Below, piece after piece: positions 43,957 to 53,299 of a stretch of 64,000 bases of DNA (position 1 is its first letter; each line of letters opens with the position of its first letter). Position numbers and translations under genes: made by a program. The notes below the pieces were generated by a model. That model did no database searches. It saw only the letters and a program-made list of their open reading frames with translations, and was not told the DNA's origin. The DNA is from CAYMMX01 sp964391675 (GTDB taxonomy: Bacteria > Cyanobacteriota > Vampirovibrionia > Gastranaerophilales > Gastranaerophilaceae): NCBI GenBank assembly GCA_964391675.1, contig CAYMMX010000003.1, positions 185,796 to 249,795 on the forward strand, written 5' to 3'.

Positions 43957-45264
43957 ATGGTTGATATTAAACCTTTAAATGCAATTGTATATAATCAAAA
44001 AAAAGTCACTATAGATGATGTTATAGCACCACCATATGATGTTATTCTTGATGATTACAGAGAAGAATTATATAAAAGAAGTAATTATAATATAGTAAAA
44101 TTGATTCTGGCTAAAGGCTCAAAAGATTTGTCTGATTCAAATAATTGTTATGATGAAGCCAAAAATAATTTTAATCAGTGGTTAGAAGAAAAAGTATTAA
44201 TCAAACTTGAAAAACCATGTATTTTGTATATTCTACAAAAATATACTACAGAAAACGGCAAAAACATTGAAAGAAAAGGTTTTATTGCCAGAAACAAAAT
44301 AGAAGACTTCTCCACTAAAAAAATTCTGCCGCATGAATATACAATGGGTGGACCAAAAGAAGATAGACTTAACCTAACGAAAAAATGTGAAGCAAATTTT
44401 TCTCAAATTTTCATGGTATATTCTGATCCGCAAAAACAAATTGAAAAATCAATTGACTTTAAACAAAAACCATTTATAGATGTAAAAGATGATAACGGAG
44501 TTCAAAATATTGTATATAAAATAGAAGATGAAAAAACTTTGTGCTTAATAGAAAAAGTAATGTGCGATAAAACTCTTTTAATTGCCGACGGTCATCACAG
44601 ATACGAAACAGCAATGAACTATAGAAACTACCTAAAAGAGCAAGGCATTGAAAACAATGAAGCAGATTATGTCATGAGCTATTTTACAAATCTTGATGAT
44701 GAAAATCTTTTAGTATTTCCTACGCACAGAATAATAACTAAATGGGTTGAACCATACGTTCTTTTAGAAAAAGTTAAAAAATATTTTGATATTAAAGATT
44801 TTGAATTTAACGGAGAAAATAAATCCTTAATCAAGTCCAAGTTCCTACAGGAAATAGAACATGAAAATGAAAAACAAATTTCAATGGGTTTATATATGAA
44901 AAACGTTAATAAATTCTACCTGCTAAAACTTAGAGAAAACGTTGATAAAATACTGGATGAATATGATGTTCCAGATGTACTTAAGAAACTTGACTTAACA
45001 GTTTTGCATAAAATTTTAATAACAAAAGAATTTGAATATACTCAAGAAGAACAAATGGCTCAAAAAGGTATTAAGTATATCAAGCAAGAATCAGAAGCCT
45101 TCGATATGATCGATTCAGGAAAAGCCGAAGCATCATTTATCATGGCTTATCCAAAAATAAAAGACATTAAAGAAATATCCGAAGCAGGTTATCGTATGCC
45201 TCAAAAATCAACCTACTTTTATCCTAAACTGCTTTCCGGTATTGTCATAAATCCACTGAAATAA
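43957..45264 (+). CDS. DUF1015 family protein
   Basis: 435 aa with DUF1015 signatures: 'DVIAPPYDVI', 'ILPHEYTMGGPKEDRL', 'LLIADGHHRYETAMNY' and C-terminal 'GYRMPQKSTYFYPKLLSGIV'. The family is widespread with no settled function. Co-directional with the ABC transporter 43 nt upstream (GAGGGGAAG before the ATG). The terminator after it is shared with the converging gene. Confidence 0.88.
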   Translation: MVDIKPLNAIVYNQKKVTIDDVIAPPYDVILDDYREELYKRSNYNIVKLILAKGSKDLSDSNNCYDEAKNNFNQWLEEKVLIKLEKPCILYILQKYTTENGKNIERKGFIARNKIEDFSTKKILPHEYTMGGPKEDRLNLTKKCEANFSQIFMVYSDPQKQIEKSIDFKQKPFIDVKDDNGVQNIVYKIEDEKTLCLIEKVMCDKTLLIADGHHRYETAMNYRNYLKEQGIENNEADYVMSYFTNLDDENLLVFPTHRIITKWVEPYVLLEKVKKYFDIKDFEFNGENKSLIKSKFLQEIEHENEKQISMGLYMKNVNKFYLLKLRENVDKILDEYDVPDVLKKLDLTVLHKILITKEFEYTQEEQMAQKGIKYIKQESEAFDMIDSGKAEASFIMAYPKIKDIKEISEAGYRMPQKSTYFYPKLLSGIVINPLK

Positions 45265-45287
45265 AAACTAAAATACAAAATCATACA

Positions 45288-45325
45288 AAAGCGGCGCCAT
45301 TTTTTAAAAAAATGGCGCCGCTTTA
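45288..45325. terminator. Bidirectional terminator
   Basis: Perfect repeat AAAGCGGCGCCATTTTT / AAAAATGGCGCCGCTTT around a TT-AA centre. The stem is GC-rich in a low-GC genome. It serves the DUF1015 gene (plus) and the degenerate HD-GYP gene (minus). Confidence 0.9.
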
Positions 45326-45340
45326 ACCCTTATTGACGAT

Positions 45341-46714
45341 TTAGGATAAATTTATAACTTGAATTAAAGCTTCTATAACCATAGGATCCCATTTGCTTTC
45401 AGCTTCATTTTTCATGATTTCAAGTGCCTGATGATTTAGCATTGCTTTTCTATATGATCTATCTGCAGTCATTGCAGAAAATGCATCGGCAACTGCAATA
45501 ATCCTTGATCCCAAAGGAATGGAATAACCACTTAAACCTTCCGGCTCTCCTCGGCCATCCCATCTTTCTTTATGATAATGGATATATGGAACAACCTCTG
45601 AAAGGAAATTAATATTCATAAGTAAATTTATACCGACATTTGGATGATTTTGTAATTGAGTCCATTCTTCAGCAGACAAATTACCTTTATGTGAAAATAT
45701 TGATTCAGGTAATGTAATTTTACCAATATTTTGTAGTAAACCTGCATAATATATCAGGTCGGTTGTTTTTTCATTTAAGCTTAATTGTTTACAAATCAAA
45801 CGAGCTAAATTAGCTGTGTTTTGGGAATGAGATATTTTATACTGGCCTTTTGCATCAACAGCTGTAGCTAGACGCTTAACAAATAATTGTTGTTGATCTC
45901 CTAGGTCACCGATAAGAGCAGTTAATTCAGCTCTCATATGCTGTAAATCAGCTACAGCAGCATCTTCATTCATAATTAATTCTGATGTTTCTTCAATCAT
46001 TTTCTGCAATATCATAGAAGTTGCAAATAATGTTGCAGTTGACTCGATTAATCTTAAATATTCATCTCTAAAAAATTTATCGGAATAACTTTCAATTACA
46101 ATAACACCAACTGCGCTTGCATTATTGTGCATAGGAATCGCTGTTAAAATTTTAACTTTATCTTCATTTAGCTCTTTAACCGGAATAAATTTTTTAGAGA
46201 ATTGAGGATTTTTAGCTTCAACAGTTTCTCTTTCTACAAAGGCTTCAGATACAAATGATTTTTCATTTAAATTATATCCAATACCATGACTATATATATC
46301 ATCAGAAAAATCAACAGAAGAACCAACAAGAACCAAATCGTCTTTAATTTTACCAAGGCCTTTTGCATTTTCTTTTGTCAAATATATATGACAAGCATCC
46401 ATATCAAGCATTTGAACTATAGTTTTAGCAATAGAATTATATATAACATAGTCTTCTTTTGAACTAAAACCTAAAACACATAGAGTATTATCAAGAGAAT
46501 AAATAGAAATCAATTCTTTTAATTGGTTTTTTAAACCTACTGTTTTATCTTTAACATTTTTACCAATTTTTTGCGCTAATTCATCAGAAATTAAATGTTC
46601 AGATATAAAATCACCTAAGTTTAAAGCAAATATCTCTTCTAACGGGTCACCTTCTATTAAATCCATTGAGCGGCTAAATAATGATACACCGGATTGTAAT
46701 TCTTCTTTACTCAT
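45341..46714 (-). CDS. GAF-like plus degenerate HD-GYP domain protein
   Basis: 457 aa. About 75-240 looks like a GAF domain. About 280-450 is an HD-GYP domain by overall pattern ('HSQNTANLARLI', 'NHPNVGINLL', 'VPYIHYHKERWDGRGEPEGLSGY', 'RIIAVADAFSAMTADR'). Key catalytic residues are changed: the HD of 'LLHDIGK' reads 'LLQNIGK' (Q328, N329), the HH pair reads HK, and GYP reads GEP. c-di-GMP hydrolysis is therefore unlikely; a binding or signalling role is inferred. ATG at 46714 has AAGGG 9 nt upstream. A sigma-28-like promoter precedes it. Confidence 0.85.
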   Translation of the reverse strand: MSKEELQSGVSLFSRSMDLIEGDPLEEIFALNLGDFISEHLISDELAQKIGKNVKDKTVGLKNQLKELISIYSLDNTLCVLGFSSKEDYVIYNSIAKTIVQMLDMDACHIYLTKENAKGLGKIKDDLVLVGSSVDFSDDIYSHGIGYNLNEKSFVSEAFVERETVEAKNPQFSKKFIPVKELNEDKVKILTAIPMHNNASAVGVIVIESYSDKFFRDEYLRLIESTATLFATSMILQKMIEETSELIMNEDAAVADLQHMRAELTALIGDLGDQQQLFVKRLATAVDAKGQYKISHSQNTANLARLICKQLSLNEKTTDLIYYAGLLQNIGKITLPESIFSHKGNLSAEEWTQLQNHPNVGINLLMNINFLSEVVPYIHYHKERWDGRGEPEGLSGYSIPLGSRIIAVADAFSAMTADRSYRKAMLNHQALEIMKNEAESKWDPMVIEALIQVINLS

Positions 46715-46757
46715 TTCCACTTTCCCTTGTTAATTGTTATCACTACTAATATTTCAA

Positions 46758-46784
46758 ATATCGACATAATTTATAAAAACTTTG
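46758..46784 (-). promoter_or_regulatory. Sigma-28-like promoter for the degenerate HD-GYP gene
   Basis: Minus strand CAAAGTTT (46784-46777), 11-nt spacer, GTCGATAT (46765-46758). Same -10 and same spacing as at 15227. Confidence 0.6.
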
Positions 46785-46957
46785 ACCATTTTGATAAATT
46801 TTATACTTTAGTTGTATAAATATCAAACGAATTATTAATATATTAGAACTTAAGACTATTTACAAAACTTAAACTTATATAAAAAAAACGCAATTTTAAC
46901 GCAAGATAATACTTTTTATATATATAATATATACTATTAACATGGGGAGGAGATTAT

Positions 46958-47566
46958 ATGACTGCAAATGCATCATTACGAGATTACACTATTTTAGAAT
47001 TTTTAGATGAAATATCAGTTCCTGGAAATTCAGAATTAATTGCATTTTCTCAGGAAAATGAATTTAAAAAAGAATACAAAGAAATTCTTAATTACGCAAC
47101 TTCATCAATAAATAATTGTGCAAATTCAAAATATAAAGCGCATGCTTTTTTGGAAGAATCTGATATTGAAAAAATTAAAAATGCTTTAAATAATTTTGTA
47201 AATAAAAGTGAAAAAGTAAACCAATTTAAGCAAGCATTAATTGAAGATTTAACTAATTTTCAAAAACAAATTAAAGTCAATCATGTTCAAAATATTTCAG
47301 ACTTAGCTGAAGAAAAAGAATTTTGTGAAAAGCAAATAAAAATAGTTGAATTTGCAAAACACAAGCTTGTGATGAGCAGATTAACAAAAATGGCATGGCC
47401 ATATGATGAAAAAACAAAAGAATATGACAAGAAAATAGAAACTTTAACAACAAAATTAAAAAATATTGAAAACAGCATAGAAATTGCAAAAACAATGAAG
47501 CCAATGGCTAAAGAACAAGAAATTATGAACTATCAAATAGAATTAGAAAAAAAATTCGGCAAATAA
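46958..47566 (+). CDS. Coiled-coil protein, 202 aa
   Basis: Very strong GGGGAGG before the ATG. Almost entirely charged helix (K/E-rich from residue ~50 to the end), with no membrane or signal segment. 'MSRLTKMAWPYDEKTKEY' is the only distinctive stretch. Function unknown. Followed by a strong terminator; monocistronic. Confidence 0.7.
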   Translation: MTANASLRDYTILEFLDEISVPGNSELIAFSQENEFKKEYKEILNYATSSINNCANSKYKAHAFLEESDIEKIKNALNNFVNKSEKVNQFKQALIEDLTNFQKQIKVNHVQNISDLAEEKEFCEKQIKIVEFAKHKLVMSRLTKMAWPYDEKTKEYDKKIETLTTKLKNIENSIEIAKTMKPMAKEQEIMNYQIELEKKFGK

Positions 47567-47580
47567 TAAGATTTCTCAAC

Positions 47581-47613
47581 TAAAAGGCGGCATATAAAAT
47601 ATGCCGCCTTTTA
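47581..47613 (+). terminator. Terminator after the 46958 gene
   Basis: TAAAAGGCGGCATAT / ATATGCCGCCTTTTA with 3-nt loop and a T-rich 3' end. Confidence 0.88.
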
Positions 47614-47674
47614 ATATAAATAATTGATTTAATTTTAGATATAAATATTATAATTAAAAAAAAGAGTAATAAGA

Positions 47675-48664
47675 ATGAATCCTAAGCTTTCAATAATAAT
47701 ACCTGTCTATAATGTTGAAAAATATATTTCAAAATGTCTTGACAGTATACTTAATCAGACCTTTGAAGATTTTGAAGTTATTTGTATAAATAGTAATTCA
47801 CCGGATAATTCTATGGAAATTCTATCAGAATATGCCATGGAAGATAAGAGGATTAAAATTATCTGTCAGGAAGATAATGGTCCCGGGGCTGCCAGAAATC
47901 TTGGGTTAGCCCACGCAAAAGGTGAGTTTATTAGTTTTGTTGATGGTGATGATTGGATTGAATTAAATACATTAGAACCAATGTTTAAAAATTTTTCCAA
48001 GGATGTCGATCTTTTTTGCTTCGGTGCAAATATTATTATTAATGATAATTATGAATTAGATGAAAAAAAACTGAGAATAATAGGCAATCTTAGAGAATAT
48101 CACATTCCTAAACATGATGGAGAATTGAAACTAAATAATGCAATAATGAAGGATATAACAGTAAATGTTTGGGGTAAAATATTTCGTAACTCAATAATAA
48201 AACAAAATAATATAAAATTTTTAACTACTTTAAAGTATTCTGAAGATGTAAATTTCTTATATAAGTATATTTTAATTTCAAAAAAAGCATTTTTTATTAA
48301 TAAATGTTTATATAATTATCGACAAAGAGCTGATTCAAGCATGACCAAAATAACTCAAAGAGACATTTTTCATTTAGCCGAAAGTTGTAATGCTATTTAT
48401 GATGTCTATAATTTTCTAAACTCTAAAAAAATATTATCAGAAAAAATTGAGATATTTTTATATTTTTTATATATTGGTTTTTACGATGATTATTCCTGTT
48501 GTAATAGTGAAAATTATAACATATTTTTTGAAACAGTAATAGAAATTTTTTCAAAAATGGATTTTGGTACAAATGAAAATGATTTTTTCATAAAAAAGAT
48601 TAGGGAAAATAATTTTTCAGAATGCGTGAAATTTGTAAAAGGATCTTTTTGTCATGAATTCTAA
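47675..48664 (+). CDS. Glycosyltransferase family 2, copy 1
   Basis: 329 aa. GT-A fold N-terminal half: 'SIIIPVYNVEKYISKCLDSILNQTFEDF', 'INSNSPDNS', 'GPGAARNLGLAHAKGEFISFVDGDDWIE' (DxD-like metal site). The C-terminal half carries 'NVWGKIFRNSIIK' and 'YNYRQRADSSM', the pattern of glycan-modifying GT2 enzymes. No membrane helix. First of four tandem paralogues; its first ~274 bp (47689-47962) are nearly identical in copies 2 and 3. It overlaps the next gene by 11 nt. Confidence 0.9.
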   Translation: MNPKLSIIIPVYNVEKYISKCLDSILNQTFEDFEVICINSNSPDNSMEILSEYAMEDKRIKIICQEDNGPGAARNLGLAHAKGEFISFVDGDDWIELNTLEPMFKNFSKDVDLFCFGANIIINDNYELDEKKLRIIGNLREYHIPKHDGELKLNNAIMKDITVNVWGKIFRNSIIKQNNIKFLTTLKYSEDVNFLYKYILISKKAFFINKCLYNYRQRADSSMTKITQRDIFHLAESCNAIYDVYNFLNSKKILSEKIEIFLYFLYIGFYDDYSCCNSENYNIFFETVIEIFSKMDFGTNENDFFIKKIRENNFSECVKFVKGSFCHEF

Positions 48665-49899
48665 ATTTTCAATAATAATACCTGTCTATAATGTTGAAAA
48701 ATATATTTCAAAATGTCTTGACAGTATACTTAATCAGACCTTTGAAGATTTTGAAGTTATTTGTATAAATAGTAATTCACCGGATAATTCTATGGAAATT
48801 CTATCAGAATATGCCATGGAAGATAAGAGGATTAAAATTATCTGTCAGGAAGATAATGGTCCCGGAGCTGCCAGAAATCTTGGGTTAGCCCACGCAAAAG
48901 GTGAATTTATTAGTTTTGTTGACGGTGATGATTGGATTGAACCTAAAATGTATGAATTAATCATTAATAACATGTCAGAAGAAATTGACATTATTAACTT
49001 CAGTGCAAATATGGTATTTCCTGATGGTGCTAAAATTAATAGTCTTAAAGAATGGTATTATTTCGTAAAATATGAAGGAAGATGTAATATAGATTATAAT
49101 ATTATGAAAAATACCACTGTAAATATATGGGACAAGGTATATCGTAATTCAATTATTAAAAAAAATAACATAAATTTTGCAAGTAATATAAAATATGCCG
49201 AAGATGTAAGTTTTCTTTATAAATATCTTTTATCATGCGAAAATATTTATTTTATAAATAAATGCCTGTATAACTATGTGCAAAGAGCCAATTCTGCAAT
49301 GCAGAAAATAAAAACTAGAAATTTATCAAATATTGTTGACAGTTGTAATGCCATATTTGATGTTTATAACTTTTTAAAATCGAAAAATATTTTTGAAAAA
49401 AATATTACTATTTTTATGTATAAGTTATATAATTGTTGTTATGATGATTATATATGTTGCAATAAAGAAAATTTAGAAAAAATGTTCGATAAAGCAAGAG
49501 AATTAATTCTAAAGATGGATTTAGGAGTTGGTGAAAAAGATCTTTTTATAATAGAATTAAAAAATAAAAATTACTCAAATTGTATCCAAATATTAACAAG
49601 GACTTTTAATTATGAGCTCGAAACTTTCAATAATAATACCTGTCTATAATGTTGAAAAATATATTTCAAGGTGTCTTGACAGTATAATTAATCAGACCTT
49701 TGAAGATTTTGAAGTCATCTGTATAAATAGCAATTCGCCCGATAACTCTATGGAAATTCTATCCGAATATGCCATGGAAGATAAGAGGATTAAAATTATA
49801 TGTCAGGAGGATAATGGACCTGGAGCTGCCAGAAATCTTGGATTAGCCCACGCAAAAGGTGAGTTTATTAGTTTTGTTGATGGTGATGATTGGATCGAA
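47689..49899 (+). repeat. Three near-identical ~274-bp catalytic modules in the GT2 array
   Basis: Units at 47689-47962, 48668-48941 and 49626-49899, spaced by about 960-980 bp. Units 1 and 2 differ at about three sites; unit 3 at about 17. A fourth, diverged unit lies at 50528-50801. These are substrates for homologous recombination. Confidence 0.9.
48654..49649 (+). CDS. Glycosyltransferase family 2, copy 2
   Basis: 331 aa. Same N-terminal module as copy 1 (48668-48941, about three nucleotide differences by eye). The C-terminal half differs ('EPKMYELIINNMSEEIDIINFSANM' onward) but keeps 'YRNSIIKKNNI' and 'YNYVQRANSAM'. The shift from identity to divergence falls just after the DGDDW metal motif, where the acceptor-binding part begins. 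It overlaps copy 3 by 38 nt. Confidence 0.9.
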   Translation: MNSKFSIIIPVYNVEKYISKCLDSILNQTFEDFEVICINSNSPDNSMEILSEYAMEDKRIKIICQEDNGPGAARNLGLAHAKGEFISFVDGDDWIEPKMYELIINNMSEEIDIINFSANMVFPDGAKINSLKEWYYFVKYEGRCNIDYNIMKNTTVNIWDKVYRNSIIKKNNINFASNIKYAEDVSFLYKYLLSCENIYFINKCLYNYVQRANSAMQKIKTRNLSNIVDSCNAIFDVYNFLKSKNIFEKNITIFMYKLYNCCYDDYICCNKENLEKMFDKARELILKMDLGVGEKDLFIIELKNKNYSNCIQILTRTFNYELETFNNNTCL

Positions 49900-50493
49900 T
49901 TAAATACTTATGAAAAAACTATTATAAAAATGACAGACGACGTTGATATTGTCCACTTTGGTGCAAATATTATTACAGAAGACATAACTGAAGAAGATTT
50001 AAAATCGGTTGAAGAATCTAGAAAACATCATAAAATTAAGTATGAAGGATTATTTGATATAAATAATTTATTAATATTAAATTCAACTACACCTCTGTGG
50101 AATAAAATTTACAGAAATAATCTTATTAAAAAACACGAAATAATGTTTCCTTCAGGTTTAGCTTGCGAAGATATGATTTTTTTCTATAAGTATTCATTAA
50201 TTAGCAAAAAGGCATATTATGTAGGTGATTATTTATATAACTATTTACGCAGAGGAGATTCAAGAACTTCTCAAGGATACAAGAAAGTATTACCTTCTTT
50301 TGCAGACAGAACCCTTACTTGTTATGATTTATATAAATTTCTAAAATCTGAAAATATCCTTCAAGAAAATATAGCTATTTTTGAGTTAACTTTTGAAAAT
50401 TTATTCAAAGCGGATTTATCTCAATGTCCAGATAAAAATAGAAATGAGCTTTTTCAAATAGCAAACGATATAACTAATAAAATGGAAATATGA
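49612..50493 (+). CDS. Glycosyltransferase family 2, copy 3
   Basis: 293 aa. N-terminal module 49626-49899 with about 17 nucleotide differences from copy 1, mostly silent. C-terminal half different again ('ELNTYEKTIIKMTDDVDIVHFGANI'), and shorter, ending 'NDITNKMEI'. Retains 'WNKIYRNNLIKKHEI' and 'YLRRGDSRTS'. Probably active by motif. Confidence 0.9.
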   Translation: MSSKLSIIIPVYNVEKYISRCLDSIINQTFEDFEVICINSNSPDNSMEILSEYAMEDKRIKIICQEDNGPGAARNLGLAHAKGEFISFVDGDDWIELNTYEKTIIKMTDDVDIVHFGANIITEDITEEDLKSVEESRKHHKIKYEGLFDINNLLILNSTTPLWNKIYRNNLIKKHEIMFPSGLACEDMIFFYKYSLISKKAYYVGDYLYNYLRRGDSRTSQGYKKVLPSFADRTLTCYDLYKFLKSENILQENIAIFELTFENLFKADLSQCPDKNRNELFQIANDITNKMEI

Positions 50494-50512
50494 ATAAAAA
50501 AAGGTTAAAATT

Positions 50513-51481
50513 ATGGTTCCAAAAATTTCAGTAATAATACCGATATATAATGTGCAAAAGTATCTTCAAGAGTGTATGGACAGCATTATAAATCAAACCT
50601 TAAAAGATATTGAAATTATATGTATATATGACGAATCAGATGATAACTCTTTAACAATCCTCAGAGAATACTTAGAAAAGGATATTAGAGTAAAAATAAT
50701 ACATAATAGTGGTAAAAGTTTAGGTTCAGCCAGAAATCTCGGTATCCATAACTGTTCAGGAGAATATATATATTTTGTCGATAGTGATGACTGGATCGAA
50801 TTAAATACATTAGAATCAATGTCTAAAAATTTTTCTAAAGATATCGATCTTTTTTGTTTTGGAGCAAATATTATTTCTGAAAAAAATGTATCTAACAAAC
50901 AAATAGAAAATATGAAAAGATACCATGAAATTAAATTTTCAGGTAATATGAATTTAGATAAGCAAACAATAACAAATATGACAGTTACAGTGTGGAATAA
51001 AATATTTAAAACCCAAATTATTAAGAGTAATAATATATTTTTTCCGGAAAAAATTACGCACGAAGACAATGCTTTTTTTCATAAATATGCTATTTTATGT
51101 AATAAAGCTCATTTTTCAGATAAATATTTCTATAACTATAGACAAAGAACTGATTCTTTAATCACTGAAGTAACAAAAAACAATACAAAATATATATACG
51201 ATAGAATGCTTGCTTGGCAAGATATTTATAATTTTGCTAGATCTAAAAATATTTCAAAACAACATATAGAATTATTGTTATATTTATTTAAATTACATTT
51301 CTTTTTTGATTATAACTACTGCAGTGAAACTAATAAAGAAATTTTACTTCAAAAAACAACCGAAATAGCTTTATGTATAGATATAAACGAAATAGTCGGT
51401 GAAAAAACTATACAAGAAATAAGAGATAACAATTATACAAATATTAATGAAATATTAAATATGTTTTATTTTGATTTTTAA
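50513..51481 (+). CDS. Glycosyltransferase family 2, copy 4
   Basis: 322 aa. The N-terminal module is homologous but clearly diverged ('SVIIPIYNVQKYLQECMDSIINQTLKDIEIICI', 'FVDSDDWIE'). Just after the metal motif the sequence becomes strongly similar at DNA level to copy 1 ('ELNTLESMSKNFSKDIDLFCFGANII'), where copies 2 and 3 diverge. This mosaic pattern indicates recombination between paralogues. The last gene of the array. Confidence 0.9.
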   Translation: MVPKISVIIPIYNVQKYLQECMDSIINQTLKDIEIICIYDESDDNSLTILREYLEKDIRVKIIHNSGKSLGSARNLGIHNCSGEYIYFVDSDDWIELNTLESMSKNFSKDIDLFCFGANIISEKNVSNKQIENMKRYHEIKFSGNMNLDKQTITNMTVTVWNKIFKTQIIKSNNIFFPEKITHEDNAFFHKYAILCNKAHFSDKYFYNYRQRTDSLITEVTKNNTKYIYDRMLAWQDIYNFARSKNISKQHIELLLYLFKLHFFFDYNYCSETNKEILLQKTTEIALCIDINEIVGEKTIQEIRDNNYTNINEILNMFYFDF

Positions 51482-51521
51482 ATATTATTTTTATTTAGAA
51501 AAATATGCTATATAAAAAACT

Positions 51522-51602
51522 TGTCGATGAAGGGACTTGAACCCTTACAGATCTCTCCACACGCCCCTCAAGCGTGCGCGTCTACCATTCCGCCACATCG
51601 AC
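51522..51602 (-). tRNA. tRNA-Leu (anticodon GAG)
   Basis: Minus strand acceptor GTCGATG/CATCGAC, discriminator A, anticodon stem CACGC/GCGTG with loop TTGAGGG giving GAG, and a long variable arm typical of leucine tRNA. CCA is not encoded. Confidence 0.93.
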
Positions 51603-51722
51603 ATTTATATTATTCAATTTTCAATTATTTGTTTACTAAGTGGCAGAGTTATGCTTTAGCCTAACCTCCTTCTTTTTTTGATACTTAATCAAAAAAAGTG
51701 GAGTCCTTGCCACATCGACATT
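51592..51722. repeat. 14-bp direct repeat of the tRNA-Leu(GAG) 5' end
   Basis: GCCACATCGACATT at 51592-51605 (the tRNA 5' end on the minus strand) recurs at 51709-51722, 117 bp apart. Between them lies an inverted repeat CTTTTTTTGAT/ATCAAAAAAAG, and beyond it CTTTTTCT/AGAAAAAG, both T/A-rich and usable as terminators for the TPR gene. It may be a footprint of a small insertion or excision at the tRNA. Confidence 0.5.
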
Positions 51723-51837
51723 CTTTTTCTAAAGAAAAAGAAAGCAAAAAAACTTTTCGACTTTACTTTTTCTTAGAATTTTTTTTATTTACTATTTACC
51801 TTCCTGATTATATTCAAAAATCAAAAGGTTTACAAGA

Positions 51838-53238
51838 TTATTTTTTTACGAATAACCCCATTATTTTACCTAATAATCCTTCATCTTCTTCCATTGCAGT
51901 ATTTTCAAGCTTAGCGATTTTTGTTTTAACCTTCTCATATTCATCATTTACAGGAGAAATTGCTATGAATTTATTATAATATTCTAGCGATTTTTCCTTA
52001 TTTTTAAGTTTTTCATAAGCCACCGCAAGTTTTTTAACAACAATAGAATTTTTTTTATCTAATTCATATAATTTCTCAAGAATTTGAACTTCTGCTCTAT
52101 AATCACCAATACTTTCTTTAAATTCAGCAACTTTATCTAAAGCTTTTTTGTCTTTTGAATCAAGATTTATAAGTCTTTCCCAGAACTCGTTTGCCTGATT
52201 TTTATCTCCTAAATCCTCTAATAATTCAGCCATATTTTTAATCAAAGCTAAATCATTATTCTTAACTTGATACGCGGCAAAATACTCATTTAATGCAACA
52301 TCTTTATCATTTTTTGCTAAATTGTATTTTGCCCAGTTAATATGTGCATCAAAATCATTACCTTTTTGCTCATAAATCAAAGCTCGCATTTGATATGAAA
52401 GAGGAGAATTTTTATCAAATTTTTCAAACTCAATAACTGCATCCAAAGCCTTATCCCAACTTTGAGTATTAAAATAATACTGTGCCAATAATGAATAATA
52501 TTGAGGATTTTTTTTATTCTCGTCTTTAATTTTTTCTAAAATAACAAAAGCTTGGGTATTTTTTTCTTCATCTAACAAGCTTCTGACTTTCACCAAGTCA
52601 TCTTTTGTAAATTCTCTTGCCTTTTCCGGCTGGTTATTTTTTAAGTAAAGCTGTGCTAAATTCTCTTTTATAGCCACTGTATCAAAATCATTTTCTCGTG
52701 CCCTTTCAAGTATCTCTATTGCACTTGAGATAGAATCTTCTTTTATATAAATTTGAGCAAGTTTTAAATAAACAATATCATTTACTTTTTGCGAATCAAT
52801 TATTCTTAAATATTCATCAATAGCCTGATGGTTTTTACCTGTCTGCTCATATAAATTAGCTAATACAAATCGGGTTGAATTTATTTGTTCTAATTCTTCT
52901 GCTTTATTTAATGCTTTTTTAAAATCATTTATTGCATGACTTACCTCCTGCTGCACAACATGTAAATTTCCTCTTAAAATATAATATTTGAAACGATCTG
53001 TATGAATATTAATGTCCATTAACTGTTCATATGCCATTACATTAGTTGCATCCAATTCTAAAATCTTATTGTAATAATCAGCAGCCTCTTCTTTTTTTTC
53101 AAGAATCATAGCCACATGGCCTAAACGCTCTAAAACCTCTATACTTTTGGGTCGCTGTGCGTAAACTTTTTTATATTCTTCATAAGCTTTATCATATTGT
53201 TCATTTTCTTCTAATTGTTCAGCTGTTGTGATACTCAT
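51838..53238 (-). CDS. Tetratricopeptide repeat protein, 466 aa
   Basis: About nine to ten TPR units from residue ~10 to ~440 (e.g. 'AEQLEENEQYDKAYEEYKKVYAQRPKS', 'AADYYNKILELDATNVMAYEQL', 'AVAYEKLKNKEKSLEYYNKF' patterns in sequence). It ends in a short acidic and hydrophobic tail ('EDEGLLGKIMGLFVKK') that may touch the membrane. No signal peptide. Scaffold or assembly role; partner unknown. AGGAG before the ATG. pth is upstream on the same strand, 61 nt away. Confidence 0.88.
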   Translation of the reverse strand: MSITTAEQLEENEQYDKAYEEYKKVYAQRPKSIEVLERLGHVAMILEKKEEAADYYNKILELDATNVMAYEQLMDINIHTDRFKYYILRGNLHVVQQEVSHAINDFKKALNKAEELEQINSTRFVLANLYEQTGKNHQAIDEYLRIIDSQKVNDIVYLKLAQIYIKEDSISSAIEILERARENDFDTVAIKENLAQLYLKNNQPEKAREFTKDDLVKVRSLLDEEKNTQAFVILEKIKDENKKNPQYYSLLAQYYFNTQSWDKALDAVIEFEKFDKNSPLSYQMRALIYEQKGNDFDAHINWAKYNLAKNDKDVALNEYFAAYQVKNNDLALIKNMAELLEDLGDKNQANEFWERLINLDSKDKKALDKVAEFKESIGDYRAEVQILEKLYELDKKNSIVVKKLAVAYEKLKNKEKSLEYYNKFIAISPVNDEYEKVKTKIAKLENTAMEEDEGLLGKIMGLFVKK

Positions 53239-53299
53239 TAATTTCTCCTAATTTGTCTAGTTAATATTAAAATAAAAATACTAATTGAAAATTCCCCAC

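Noticed and set aside
47675..51481. Assembly collapse or artefact causing the GT2 copies
   Set aside because: Copies 1-3 differ at scattered sites and their C-terminal halves are unrelated, so they are distinct genes.
51592..51722. Prophage or genomic island at tRNA-Leu(GAG)
   Set aside because: Only 117 bp between the repeats and no integrase nearby.
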